Positions 32,790 through 44,900 of a stretch of DNA of 64,000 nucleotides are shown one piece after another. Every line of letters starts with the position of its first letter. Positions within the stretch are counted from its first letter, which is position 1. Position numbers and translations under genes: made by a program. The stretch spans positions 24,318,197 through 24,382,196 of the forward strand of contig CM057149.1 of the NCBI GenBank assembly GCA_029964075.1. The letters run 5' to 3'. The notes under the pieces were generated by a model. That model saw nothing but the letters and a program-made list of their open reading frames with translations, did not search any database and was not told the DNA's origin. This DNA comes from Patiria pectinifera. Taxonomy: Eukaryota; Echinodermata; Asteroidea; Valvatida; Asterinidae.

Positions 32790-33248
32790 GAAAAGGGATA
32801 TTAAGTCCGAATTTCAGCCCAGGAAATTAATTCTGGTTAAAATAAGAGCATTTTGAAAAAATGCAAAATTGCACAATTTTAGTACACGAGAACAAAGGAA
32901 GTACCCCACTTCTATTGGTGCGTGTGTGTGTGAAGTATGATAATTCAGAAAGAGAATCTGTATATAGATAATCATGCTCAGTAGTAAGTTCCTTATAATT
33001 GTATTTATATTATACAATGTAATACATAGTTAAAAAACAGATGATACAAGTTTGTTTTATCTGTTAACCCTATCAAGAGTTGGGGATGGCATCTTAGATT
33101 TTTTTGCGGAGAGGGAAGAGGCATGCACATGAACCCTAGCAGTAGATGCCTTTGGCACGCCTTACTCATCCCCCTTCATATCAGACCCCTCCCCGGTCCT
33201 AAAAGCTGGATCCGCCCCTGATTTTATCAGCAATCGGAACTTCAGGGC

Positions 33249-33492
33249 CCAATTTCTTGGCTCTGCTTTATACCGTTACCGAAAAATCCCTGCTCAATAT
33301 AGCAGAAAATTCCGTGCTTACAGTAAGCGTATTTCATGCGTTAGCAAGGAATTTTTACTTCTGCGCAAGCGTATATCCCGTAACTAAGGGTTCCGTGCTT
33401 ACGGGTTAGCACATGACTTTTGTTCTAGCGCGGTTAGCACATAATTTGTGGTAGTAAGCGCGGAATTCTGTGGTTAGCAGAGCCATGAAATT
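33249..33492. mobile_element. MITE with TGGCTCTGC-type ends
   Basis: AATTTCTTGGCTCTGCTTTA at the left and TTAGCAGAGCCATGAAATTA at the right are inverted repeats. The interior repeats CCGTGCTTAC/GTTAGCAC motifs in both orientations. No coding capacity. Confidence 0.65.
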
Positions 33493-36400
33493 ACCGTTAA
33501 GCAGCTCTTAACAAAATTGTTTACGGTATAGAAATATTTTTGTTTAACCAAATTCTCCGCAAATGAAGTACTGATGGTAAAAACGATTTGTATCGGTTTT
33601 CTTAAGCAAGAACAGGCAACATTTGATTTGATTCCAAGAATGTATTGCAGTTCGACACTTGACTTGTTTTCAAAACTCAAGCGAATGTTCGAGTGGCTTC
33701 GAAAAAAAAATGAAGACATGTTATGGAATTATTAAAATGAATATTACACTGTACTTGTATTTATTTATCAAGTTCGAAGAAGTTTTAAACATTTATAGTT
33801 TTGGGAATCTATGGGAAAACTGGTAGTGCGCCACCGCGGAGCATGCACCACCCCCACGTAATGGGAATAAATCACGAATCAACTTGGTCAAAACTTGACG
33901 CGTGCAAGAATCTTCAGTGATCAAAGATTTTAGGGGATAATAAAGATTTTGTTTAATAACTCGTTTCATCAAAAGTCACCAATTTAACTCGGAGTTTCAA
34001 AGGCCGTGCTTTCGTGTTGCATGGGACCTCCCACTTTTCATGGGCCAAGCTCCTCCCTCCTTAATCCGGTACCGAGTAAGGCAGTGCCTGTTGATGTGAA
34101 GCAACGGATGTGACTCACACGGTATAATATCCCGGGAAATTTTGATACTATTGAAGTACTTGGAATGAACATAGGAATGGTTCCACGAAAAGAAAATGGT
34201 CATAACCAAATATCCTATTTGCACTTGTACGCGATCGTACACAATTGTGGGACGTGGGTGTTATATTCTGCCTCGGATGGTTTGGAGTCAAGTTAAACAT
34301 ACATCTATTAGAGGTAGGTTTTGAATATGAGAATAATAAAGTCAGTCGTTTACCAATGCGGGAAATTCGGTTTGTGAGAGCGTCAATTTCTGGAAATATT
34401 TCGAAATAAATGAAGACTGTGACATTGACATAGAACAGACAGGCACGCATGCTTAATGGTTGATGTGGATTTCCGGGGTTTTGAGGCTTGATGAGTTACA
34501 ATGATATGATAAATTAAGATGTGGACAATGCTATTACATTCAAGAAGCGTGACAAAACCACTAGTTAGCTGACATTAGGTTTTTGAAATGTGTTTGTTTT
34601 TATTTTTATTATCATAATTATTATATATATATTTTTTTAATCTTTTTATCTTGTACTTTGATACAAACTTTTGCTTCATGCGATGAAAAGTAATGAAAAC
34701 CAATAGCAAATTCGAAAATGAAACTGACTAAATATGAAATATCCTACTTGATTGTAAGTAAAAGGAACAAGCATCCTGTTAAACCACGGCACCTTTAGTA
34801 TGCTGTCCTTTGCGAGGAAAGGGTGAATTACCATCATTTTTTCGCGATGGTTGGGACAAACCCTTTTTCAAATGCTGCACCACATTGACGGACTTTTGGG
34901 TTTGTAATCGGTAACATATCCTTGAATGACAAACTGGGGATCATAATACAAGTGGGTTCAAATCAAAACGTGTGTTAAGAAACATTTTTGAAAGAGAATG
35001 CTTTTAAGAGAAACCTTGCTTTGCGTCGAAAAAAATGAAGATGCATTTTCACATTGACATGGATTTTTACATTGCCATTACATTTACATGATGACATGGA
35101 CATGGCTGAACTTTCCAAATGTTAGGGTTTTTAATAAGCTGCTCTAAATTGTTAATATAATTTTTTGAATTGCTAGTCGGTAATCTTTTTTTTATATATA
35201 TTTTTTTGCAAATGGTGTTGGCTAAATTACATGTTGTCAGGAAATTTGCGTTCTACACAAGTTATTTAATTATTGATTTTTAGGGGTAATAAATAAATGA
35301 GCCTGCATGCTGTTTCAGAGTTTCACGAGCACATTGAATGTGAGTGAAGTTATACTGTTTTGCTCTATTTTATATCTGAACAAATTTGAACTTTATAAAC
35401 CCGGAAGTAATGAATCCGTTGTAACAGGAAACGCATCAACGGTCTAATTGAGGGGCCTCTGTTATGCGCCCTTGTGGGCTCTGAAACGCGTTTGTATATG
35501 AACAGATAACAGTTGGAAAATCATTACAAATTGAAAAATTTTGTTCTCACAACTATACACCTTGAAATGTTATGATTTACGTTTAATTAGCGTGTTAATT
35601 TCAACATTTTTATCATCAAAAATTGAGCTGTTGGAGCCACAGTCGTAATTCCAGTCACACAATGTTTTTTCCCCCCCGATTCCTTGCACTGAAAGCGTGT
35701 ACGCTGTCTATGCGAGGTTTCTACTGATCAATAAAAATGTGAGGTTTTGAAATTCCAAACTCGTTTCAGTCGCTTACTTCTTTATTCCTTTTTATCGCAA
35801 ATGATCGATAGAGGGCGCTACTGTGATATCGTATTATTTTTATACCTATTTAATGCTAAGTGCCACTTTTGAATTCCTGATATCAACAAGGCGGGGCCCA
35901 GTCCTTACTCGTTACGCTTGGTCTTTTCCCTCCAATTTTTTTTTTTACATTTTGATATCCAGTTCGCCGTTAGTTGGTCATTGTTGTCACTTCCCAATTG
36001 AGGTTATTCAAGAATTAGTCCTTGCCAGTGGCCCTATCCTTGAAAGCCATAACGTCATTATTTTCCGGTGCATGGTCTTCACAGTTCAGAATATGGGGTG
36101 AGTGGGCTGACCATTTCACATCGATAAGTTAGGATGGTATTTGCCTTGTCGGTTATCAGGTGCTGCACTTTTGTATCCGTTTCTGTTTTGTGGTCGTCAC
36201 AGACGAAATGGAAAAGACCTGCCAGCAAATCTCATTTTCTGTACTGAATTTTTCTTGTGAACACGTATATGCACCGATGGGGCATACATTTTATACAATA
36301 AGACCGGAGAACTTGGCTAAGCCATTCTCATTATAAGCAACCAAAACAGAAAGCCCCACCCCCATACTTGTTTGTCTAACTCAAAAACTACTGAGCACCT

Positions 36401-36800
36401 CTCGCTCAAATAACGACTAATCAGTACAGACATTCCATAGCAATCCAGCCATATTCTTTAATTGGAACATTGAGTGTTATGCAATTGAGTGTTATGCATT
36501 GAATGTATGCAATTTATGACCAATGATACTGAAAACAGTTGTGCTTTTATATACGTGCAAGTTGTGGTTTACACTCACCTTGTACGAATACAAAAGTGCA
36601 ACTTTTTTCTTGGTACCATTTTGTCATCAATTGCATAATTGTGTACACATCATCAATGCTTTGGGCCAAACAAAGAGTATGACTGGATTGCTAAGGAATT
36701 TCTGTACTGATCAGTCATAATTTGAGCAAGATGTGCCCCGTACTTTTTGAGTTAGACAAAAAGTAGTCAGGGGGACTTTCTTTTTTGGTGAGTGTAATTG
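33493..36800. other. Gene-free stretch
   Basis: About 3.3 kb of AT-rich DNA with no recognised exon or clear repeat boundary. The open frames in it carry no recognisable domain. Confidence 0.4.
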
Positions 36801-36887
36801 GTTGTCACTGTTTTACTTTGGACGAGCCAGACAGCACAGCAACGGCAGAGCTCCACCATCGGCCGAGCGAGGACAGTTTGGGGCATC

Positions 36888-37981
36888 ATGATGGTTTCCC
36901 TCCGTCGCCTGGTGACGTCACTGTGGTTTGGTCAAGTGCTTCTGTTCTTTTTGGTGGCTACGTGCACAGACGGCAAGTATCAAGAACATGCACGCCATCC
37001 CCCCCCCCGTACCGATTTTACTAAATAATATAAGGGGAAACTGAGCAACGTTAACGTTATGCTTTGAATACGAAGTGGTAGGCTAATTTTCAAATTTTTG
37101 GACTCTGCAGTCTGTGAGACGGAGTAAAAAAATATTTTATTTTCACCCAATGTTTGCGATTACTAAAACCATAGCTTGGCTAATCCTTTCTCTACACGCA
37201 GGTGCACAGAAGCAGGATGAAAGCCTGGAGGACTTCCCCTGCATCTATGAACGGAAAAGCTTTGCAGATGGAAAGCAATGAGGAAAATGAATTGGATGAT
37301 GGGGATGATTATGAAGTTGATGAGAGTATCTCAAGTGAGGAAGATGTTGAGAGTATCTCAAGTGATGGCGGAGATGACGAACAAGGACCAGGTGGAACGA
37401 TTACGGTACGGCCAACCAAACCGGGCAAAACTACTATTTCCCCAGGTGGCGAGGACGATGGAGACGAAGGCGACAGCGGTGAAGGCGATAATGGAGTCAA
37501 ACCGACAACGAACCCTGGCCCCATACCACCATCTGTCCCATCCCGATCCCACTGTATCCAATCCCCCAGCAAAAGCCCACTCTTGTGCACCGGTTGCACC
37601 AACAAGGATCTCCCAAGACTACCCCAGCCCCCGCCAAATGGCTGTCTAAATCGGCACACTGACAATTGTTTCCCGAATGACCGCTTGATCGACGTCCCGC
37701 AAATCCCGCCAGTGACCGAGGAGAATCCTATCATAACCCCCACCAGACTGTCCGTGGGTGAGCAGATCACCCTTGCTCTTGGGGTCTTTGGGATCATTGC
37801 CATTACGGGCGGTGTTGGACTGTGGGCCTACAGGTCATTGGCGGGGACTCAGCGAGCTGCCCATGTCGCTCATAGGAGAGGAGGGGACGGGCTCGCCATG
37901 GCAGCAGGGGAAGGCACAGAGGATTTACTCAGGGCAGAGAAACCAGCTAGTTCCATTACAACAGTCGAAACTACAATTTAA
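36888..37981 (+). CDS. Acidic single-pass membrane protein (two exons, junction uncertain)
   Basis: Exon 1 (36888-36972) encodes a signal peptide (TSLWFGQVLLFFLVATC) and ends in phase 1 at GACG|GCAAGT, a good GC-type donor. Exon 2 begins near 37202 after TCTCTACACGCAG and stays open to the stop at 37981. It encodes an acidic stretch with SISSEED repeated as SISSDGGDD, a Pro/Thr linker, a cysteine cluster (HCIQS, LLCTGC, NGC and DNC), a membrane helix (TLALGVFGIIAITGGVGLW) and a basic-to-mixed tail of about 60 residues. This is the layout of a type I surface protein. Oddity: joining exon 1 to 37202 in phase 1 reads 26 sensible codons and then a stop at 37279-37281. The long frame needs a different acceptor (for example after 37223), a missed small exon, or a frameshift. 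Confidence 0.6.
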
Positions 37982-38004
37982 TGAAATATTTTGATGTAAC
38001 TGAC

Positions 38005-38010
38005 ATTAAA
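38005..38010 (+). other. Polyadenylation signal ATTAAA
   Basis: The common variant ATTAAA, 24 bases after the stop at 37981. Confidence 0.45.
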
Positions 38011-38040
38011 ACACGTTGACCATTGGTGAAACTTCGGTTT

Positions 38041-38420
38041 TATCGCGCGTGTGTGCTCTCCACCCGCCTCTATGGGTCCGAAACCTGAACACTACGCAAG
38101 AAAGAGCAAAAACGCTTTCAAGCTCAGTTCCACATGCAGTGTCATCGTCGCATACTTGGAATCCGATGGGTTTGGACTTCATTTCCAACGCAATCATCCA
38201 GCAGCTTACTGGGCTTGGTAGCATTCTGTCTGAGATCTCAGGGAGGCGACACACCCTTTTTGGTCATGTTCGGAGCCTCCAAGCTCCTGCCCCTGCTTGT
38301 CTTGCCCTTGAGGCTGGCGTCCAGTTCCACCTTGGGCAACGGCCTGCCACCTAGACCAGGCCTCGTGGTCGTCCCGGCTTACTTTAAATAGCTTAAGAAG
38401 GTTGCGGATGTTATGCAGCT
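38041..38420 (+). pseudogene. LINE reverse transcriptase C-terminal fragment
   Basis: Read across frames it gives VLSTRLYGSETWTLR, then HMQCHRRILGIRW and later LFGHVRSL, the well-known region downstream of the RT domain in RTE/R-type invertebrate LINEs. Frameshifts separate the pieces. It starts about 60 bases after the stop of the membrane protein gene. Confidence 0.75.
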
Positions 38421-38469
38421 GTCTCTTGCCCATGACCGCGGAAGTTGGATGCCACTATATTCGACCCAC

Positions 38470-38600
38470 CAGTGGCGCACCCAAGATGCGGCCAAAACTT
38501 TTGGGCAAACTTTTTTGATAAATTTGAACTTTTAAACAATTTGAAAAAAAATAACAAATTTTGACCCCCATCCCAAAGCCAAATCCTGGGTGCGCCACTG
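38470..38600. mobile_element. Short MITE with 8-bp target duplication
   Basis: The ends CAGTGGCGCACCCA and TGGGTGCGCCACTG are perfect inverted repeats. Flanks CGACCCAC (38462-38469) and CGACCAAC (38601-38608) are an 8-bp direct repeat with one mismatch. Confidence 0.85.
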
Positions 38601-38609
38601 CGACCAACT

Positions 38610-41600
38610 GATGGTCAAGAGCAGCAGTAGTACCCTGTGCTGCACAAGTGTACTACCTCAATGGTGAAAACTAAGTTCCCTGGCCTGAAGATCTCCATGC
38701 CGTATATTAACAAATCAGTCATACGTCAAGTAGCTGTGTCATTTAGAAATAGGACATGACGCAACAATGTCAGAAAAGCTTTTCCATCGTCCAGGTGGAT
38801 GATTGAGGCACAATGGGCTTTAAAGCTGCGTACAACGTGTTCTTCAGAACGTTTATATTTTCTCACTAACGATGTTTCAATTTCTATGTTTTGTTGTAAC
38901 GAAAAACTATTTTATTCCAGTTTTGGGCGTCTGTAACCCTCTGATAAAGGGCTTTCATTTAGTGCATTGAAATAACCCGCCGTGCGATAGCCGAATTATT
39001 GTCTGGCAGCTAATAGTTCGAACTTTGTGAAGAAATAGTTCAATAACTAAACGTCGGTGGATTTTTTTTGGTTAAAAATCTCATTCAAAACTGAGTAACT
39101 TTTATATTGTATGATCTACAACGTGTGTAACTCTTATTTTTGCATATCTTTGTATCCTGACTGGACCCATCCAATCAAGGGAAATACATGGGTATTTCGA
39201 AAAGAAGAAGAACAAAGCAACACAATTTACAACACATTTAAAAAGAATATTGCGAAGTGACTAGTGACTATTGTAAAAATTTAAACTGTTGAACTAAACT
39301 TCCGTTCAATCGATCACGCGGACAGCAAGTGAAATTCAACCGCGAGAGTCTGTGACCAGACTAGTCAGTGTTTGGTACCAAGACGTTCACGTTACAAGTA
39401 AGCATGGACTGACGAGACACGCTCTATCGGGAAATAAAAAAGCGGACCTGTAAAAGCGGTTGTTAGGAAAGCGTGATAAACAATGTTAATTTACGTGTTT
39501 ATTTTTTACCTTGAAGTACCTATTGTCATTCACGTATCAGAGCATGATTCTTTGGAGGGAATTGTTCAGCCTGTAAAATCATTTTGTTTTGCTCGCGAAT
39601 GGTGAGCATGCAAAAACTTTTATAAAAAAGCGCCCTCTATAATTATTGTTACAAGGATTTGCAATCCCTACTTCACCCGAAGATATGTTTTTAAGTAAAG
39701 AGTGGAAAAGAATAAATCGCTGATTGTTTCATAATATCGTTTTTGATGGTGCATTTGTTGTATTTATTTGATTATTTTATTTCGATTGTTTCATTATATG
39801 CTTGTTTTAGATGCCAGGATTCGGTTTTTCTGACAAAGTCAGCGTGGTTCAAACGATTGGTGTGGGTTTTTTTGGGGGGGGGGCTGCAGAGTTTGGTTGT
39901 TTTTTTGCTGGCTATTTGCAGGTTTAATAGTATGTTCATTGATTGGTAAGTTTGTCAAGCCTTCGCCCAAAATGGATGTGTGGTTAAGCAACTTTTCGAG
40001 TCCATTGGTCAATAGTACAAGATGTGTAAACTCAAAGATGTAACATATCGATTCCGTTATCCACGGAGCCCAGTCTCCATGGTTGGCTTCGCCAGGGCCA
40101 GGCTCTATTACATAGACTATAAAAAAACCTGCTTCATGCACACAACTTTATGCCAAGTATATAAAAAAGTAAATAAGTCAAGAAAGTACCAGCAGCTGTC
40201 GCTGTATCTGGACATAAAATTGATGGGTTCTCTAAAGTTAATTACTACATGTACAGGCGTGCATCCAGAGGGGAGGAAGGGATTGGGTGGGGGTCAAAAA
40301 TCCCCCCAGCTCTGACTCAAAAATAAATGTTTACAGATAACAGAAATATACTGAAACATAATGCGAACCCCCTCCCCTTCCCCCCCCCCCTCCGAGCTGG
40401 GTTACGGGTGTATTTCTACACTATTCTGTATAGTGTTAATGATCGTCGGATTTGAACAGCGCCCCCATTGAAAGTATGGTTTTGCCCCCAATTTACGGAG
40501 GCCAAGTGTCTGAGAAAAAAAGCTGTCAACATTTCAACATTGATTTGCTGATGAACCCCCCGCAAAAAAAAAAAACTTAGCCTGGATCCGACCCTGTGTA
40601 TGTATGATTATCTTCAAACACTGTCCCTATCAGGGGAAACGAAACTATCCAATCATTCAGGACAAAGGTTTTCTAGACACACACATATCTGTAATCCGGT
40701 TCTAGAAAATACTGATGCATCTGGTCTTTAGATTCTTGTTACCACCAACGTCCCCCATCAAAAGGGCACGATGTCTGTGAAAGCAATCGCAAATTGCGTA
40801 CTTCCCTAACTCCGACGGCCTCAGCACTGAGCTGGGACAAGGCTCAAAGTGTGCAGGTTGTGTACAGTTGCGGTATTGGTTTACCGCGAACTTCGGTGTT
40901 CCAGAGTTGATGAACTGCACTTGATACAAAACTGACCACTGCTGGTGTCTTCCCCACTTCCAACTTGTAAACTGGATCAAATTCTGGGATTTTTTTTTTC
41001 AAAGTGAGGTAAGTGATATACAAGTCTTTTTCATTAAATTCAACATTAGTTTGATTACTAGCTCTTGATATATAAATTCCACTACAATTTCTGATTGCTT
41101 TGAGCGCATTTGTGGGAAATGGTTCTGTGGTTTGACTTTCTAGGGGTACTCCCCCAAACCAAAAAGGGGGACACGGATTCGCCAATCCCTCTAATGTACT
41201 TACAAAAAACCCACCCTGTCTTATCCATGACTGGCATGAGCACTTTCGTATCAACGTAAAAGAACAGGCAAATGCCCATGATACAATAACTGCTCAAGCT
41301 AGCTGTGTGCCAATAATTGTACAGTTTTTGTATGGTATTTTTTTCTTCAAGTCTCAGAGGGAGTTGGCCGGGGTTCACATCGCGCGCCGCAGTAGCCGGT
41401 CTCGCAGCCGGAGTTGGCTGAGGAACGAGCGCATGTATAATGCGTCATGAAAATGTACACGTAGGCTAGAGAACAGTTACGTCTGAATGTCAAATTCACT
41501 CAGTAGCGATATGTGTATAATGTACCCAATCCACTGTGAGTGAGTCACTCCGCCCGATGCGTGATATATACGGGATTTCGGTGCTGTACAGGGCGAGTCA

Positions 41601-41954
41601 AAAAGAAAATGGCCGAGTTAATATCAAACAATTAGAATTAAACAATAAATAAAAAATAAGAAAACAAGTGCGAGTGCGAGTGCACGATAAGCCGTCTGAC
41701 CAAAAAATGGAGTTAAATTTCAGACTAACGACGATCATTGTTTCTGCTCCACTAAATTTTGGGGGTAAAAAAGTATCGTCATGTGACGTAGCGCCCTGAG
41801 CACCAATATTGGTGGAAACGTTCGCCATATAAACACACGTTATAATTATAATTACACCGGTACGTTGGGTATGTACACGGTAATTGTTCTCGTTTTTAGA
41901 AAGAAAAACCTGCAAATGAGCAAAAGCCAATGTCTTTCTTTTTCCTCAATGTAG
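38610..41954. other. Intergenic stretch upstream of the multi-Kazal gene
   Basis: No exon was recognised. A 411-base minus-strand frame at 40844-41254 has no recognisable domain or splice context. A G-run lies near 39873 and a repeat at 40255-40590. The promoter and a noncoding first exon of the Kazal gene should lie in the last part; GATATATA near 41562 is a possible TATA box but not convincing. Confidence 0.4.
40255..40590. repeat. MITE-like repeat related to 45647-45895
   Basis: The ends CAGGCGTGCATCCAGAGGG and CCTGGATCCGACCCTG are loosely inverted. The core TCGGATTTGAACAGCGCCCC with CATTGAAAGTATGG is shared exactly with the repeat at 45647-45895. Confidence 0.65.
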
Positions 41955-44900
41955 TCCTCTGACAGACAAAATAATGACGGGGACCCATGGGACGATATTT
42001 CCACTACTAGGAATTTGGCTGGTGGTAATGTGCTGCATCTACATCCCCTGTGTAAGAGCTGATAATGGTAGGTACCGTACTGAATTGAAAGATTTTTCTC
42101 AAAAATTTATTATACTTCTGGGGACGAAAAAAAGGATTCAGTATTTGGATAGCAAAGATTGTGTGCTTGTAGAAGTTGAAACAAAACTTTAACGGTATGT
42201 ATTTAAAATTTTCTCAACCATGTGTCAAACCTAACTCCCTAGGGTGTGTGCAAAATCGAATTAAAATTTGAAGATTCAGGATTGAAATACGTTATATAAG
42301 ATTGCAGAATCTTCATAGTGTTGTAATACGCAAATGGTTCATTGTATAATCGTGAATTAAATACTATGCGTATATTTTTAACCCGTGACCTTTTCCTTGC
42401 AACCCTTGTATTGCATGTTACTGATACTGATACTTAACGACTCCCACAAATGACTTATAAAATTATGTGTTCCTCACGTAGACTTCCTCCCCTACCAAAA
42501 GTAGCGTCGCTAGAAATAGAACGCCTAAACAGAATACATGTACTTAACAATACATTTCCGTCTTCACATGAAATCCCGGCGCAGATGGCCCTGCCAGTCA
42601 GCGTCGCCTGTCGTGCAAGCAAAGTCTCCGTCGATGTCAGCGGAACTCGCACGGTGCAATCACCGGTGAAGTATGCGGTTCTGACGGCCGCACGTACCCG
42701 AGCCACTGCTCGCTACTGTTCGCGGCGTGCAGACGGCAGAACAGTCCGCAGGGACGCGGTAGATCTCCCTGGCCGAGCCTGGTCCACGCCGGAGCGTGTC
42801 AGGATGACGCATACTACAACGTCCGGAATAACACAGGCACGTTGACTAATATAAGAATGCATTACAGATCTGAGTGTATAATTATAGAGATGAACTTCGC
42901 ACTAATGGGAAAAGCCAATTTCGCAAGAATGTGGAAATTCTCATTACACAACCATAGCCTTTTGGGGGGGGGGGGGTTGTCGGCCGCGGGGGGGGGGGGT
43001 ATTCTTTAGTTTTGTTTTAATATAGGGGATTGAGGCGGGCTTTGATGATTCTTGGGGACGTTTGGGAGAAGTTTGCGTCAGGGTTGTACTAGGTTGTCAG
43101 GGTTGTACTATATGCCCCATTGTGCACCAACTCGTAGGCCTGGGTTCGTGTTCCACCCGTGTTAGATTTTAACAAGTACGAAGCAGCTTTTGTTGATAAA
43201 AGACCAAAACAAAACCAACAACAACCACCACCACCACCACAACAACAACAACAACCACACCAACAATAAAACAACAACAAGAGCCACGGGCGTCGCGAAG
43301 TTAAGAAATTTTGGGGGAAAATTCTGGGGAAAAAATTGCTTTGGCCCCCCCCCCCGGGGAAAAAATCCTGGCGACGCCCATGGCAAGAGCAACAACATCA
43401 GCAGCAGCAACAGCAACAACTAGTGATTGACAAAGACATCCGACGAATACTTTGTAATTGATGCCACATTTCTCAGTCAATAGATGAGGATTTGATAGAA
43501 ATGAGTCTTTAAATGAATTTAAATACCATTCTGAGTCCCAAGCTGTGGATATTGGTACAATCACGGATTATGTATAACTATTATAATGTTTTTTATTTGA
43601 ACCCGTTGGTATGTTCCTCATGCTTCTTAATAGATTATGGCTTAAAAACATCCATCCAGATAGCTTCAGAAACAAAATGTCAACATAATTTCTTTGATCC
43701 CTGTCCCACTTATTTGGTTTAAAGGCATATGGTTCATCTGTATTTATCCCAAGAAATATCTGCATTTTTTTCTTCAAAAGCTTAGGGGGCCTAATGTTTC
43801 TGTCTGGCTGGTTGTCATTGAGATGACATCGAGAAAAGTATAGGTGATTTTTCAAAGTGACTGATTTTGACTGAAATAAAGAGTGCTATCGGCCAAATCT
43901 TGTTTCGTGATCAAAGGGTTGTGCGTGGTTCTTCAATGTTTGCTAGAATAATGTAATCTGCACTAAGCTGAAACTTTACGATAGGTTAGGTTTGGAACAT
44001 TCTTCTTTGGATATTGAGTGGTGTTGATATAACGAATTACAAAATGCATGAAAAGCAAATGATCCTATATAACTACATGTAATTCAATCGCCTCGTATGT
44101 CTAATTCATTTGTGACAGGCCCGAGCGAAGCAGGAGGCAGTAACGATAGACTATTGCCTTTTGGTGAGGAGGAGGAGGAGGAGCTAGAGTGGGAGGACCA
44201 GGAGGGGGAGAGTGAGAGGGAGAGCGAAGACAAGTCGAGTGAGAAGTCCAGCGAGGAAGACGAATCCCGGGAAGCAGATGAGGACAATGATGGTAAAATA
44301 ATGAGCAGTTCCAAGGTTTTGTTAAAAATAACAACTGGAAATCTAGCCGAAAGCTGAAACGATCAGTGTTCATGTCGTAGCCATTTTAATTAGATTCAAG
44401 AACTAGAGTTCTACATGTCGTAGCCAATATAAAAAAAAATCAGTCAGATTTCAAGAACTATATGAAACAATAACAAATACCAACAAAAAAAACCCCAAAT
44501 AACCATTACAAAAAAGTTGTGTTGGCCAGTGTGCATTCGTAAAGACATCTTTTGCGATTATAAACATGCATAATTCCCGTTTTCTTTTCACTGTGGTCAT
44601 TGGTTGTAAACTTTCTTTGATGTATGACGTTTAGGTAACCCGTTCAACCCGGCCACTAGACCACCAACTGTTTCGTCAGCCATGACGTCAAAGCCCCCGG
44701 CAACAACTGTTTCCTCCGCAACGGGTAAGGTTGTTGGAAAATATGCAACAGATATACCACCGATTCGGGATGTCGACTTTCATTTGTGGGCTTATGATTG
44801 GATCCATATTGTTTATCATGCGAATTTCACGATCACATTACCTTGACCCTCGGCAACAGTGATGCTCAGCATCATCGGAAGGTCATAATTGGTAAAATGG

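Noticed and set aside
40844..41254. 136-codon minus-strand open frame
   Set aside because: No recognisable domain, no splice context, and overlapping open frames on the same strand.
42450..42845. 131-codon plus-strand frame across Kazal 1
   Set aside because: It is out of frame with the Kazal cysteines; the true exon starts at 42585.
43190..43423. Open frame rich in His and Asn
   Set aside because: Comes from (CCA)n and (CAA)n microsatellites beside a MITE.
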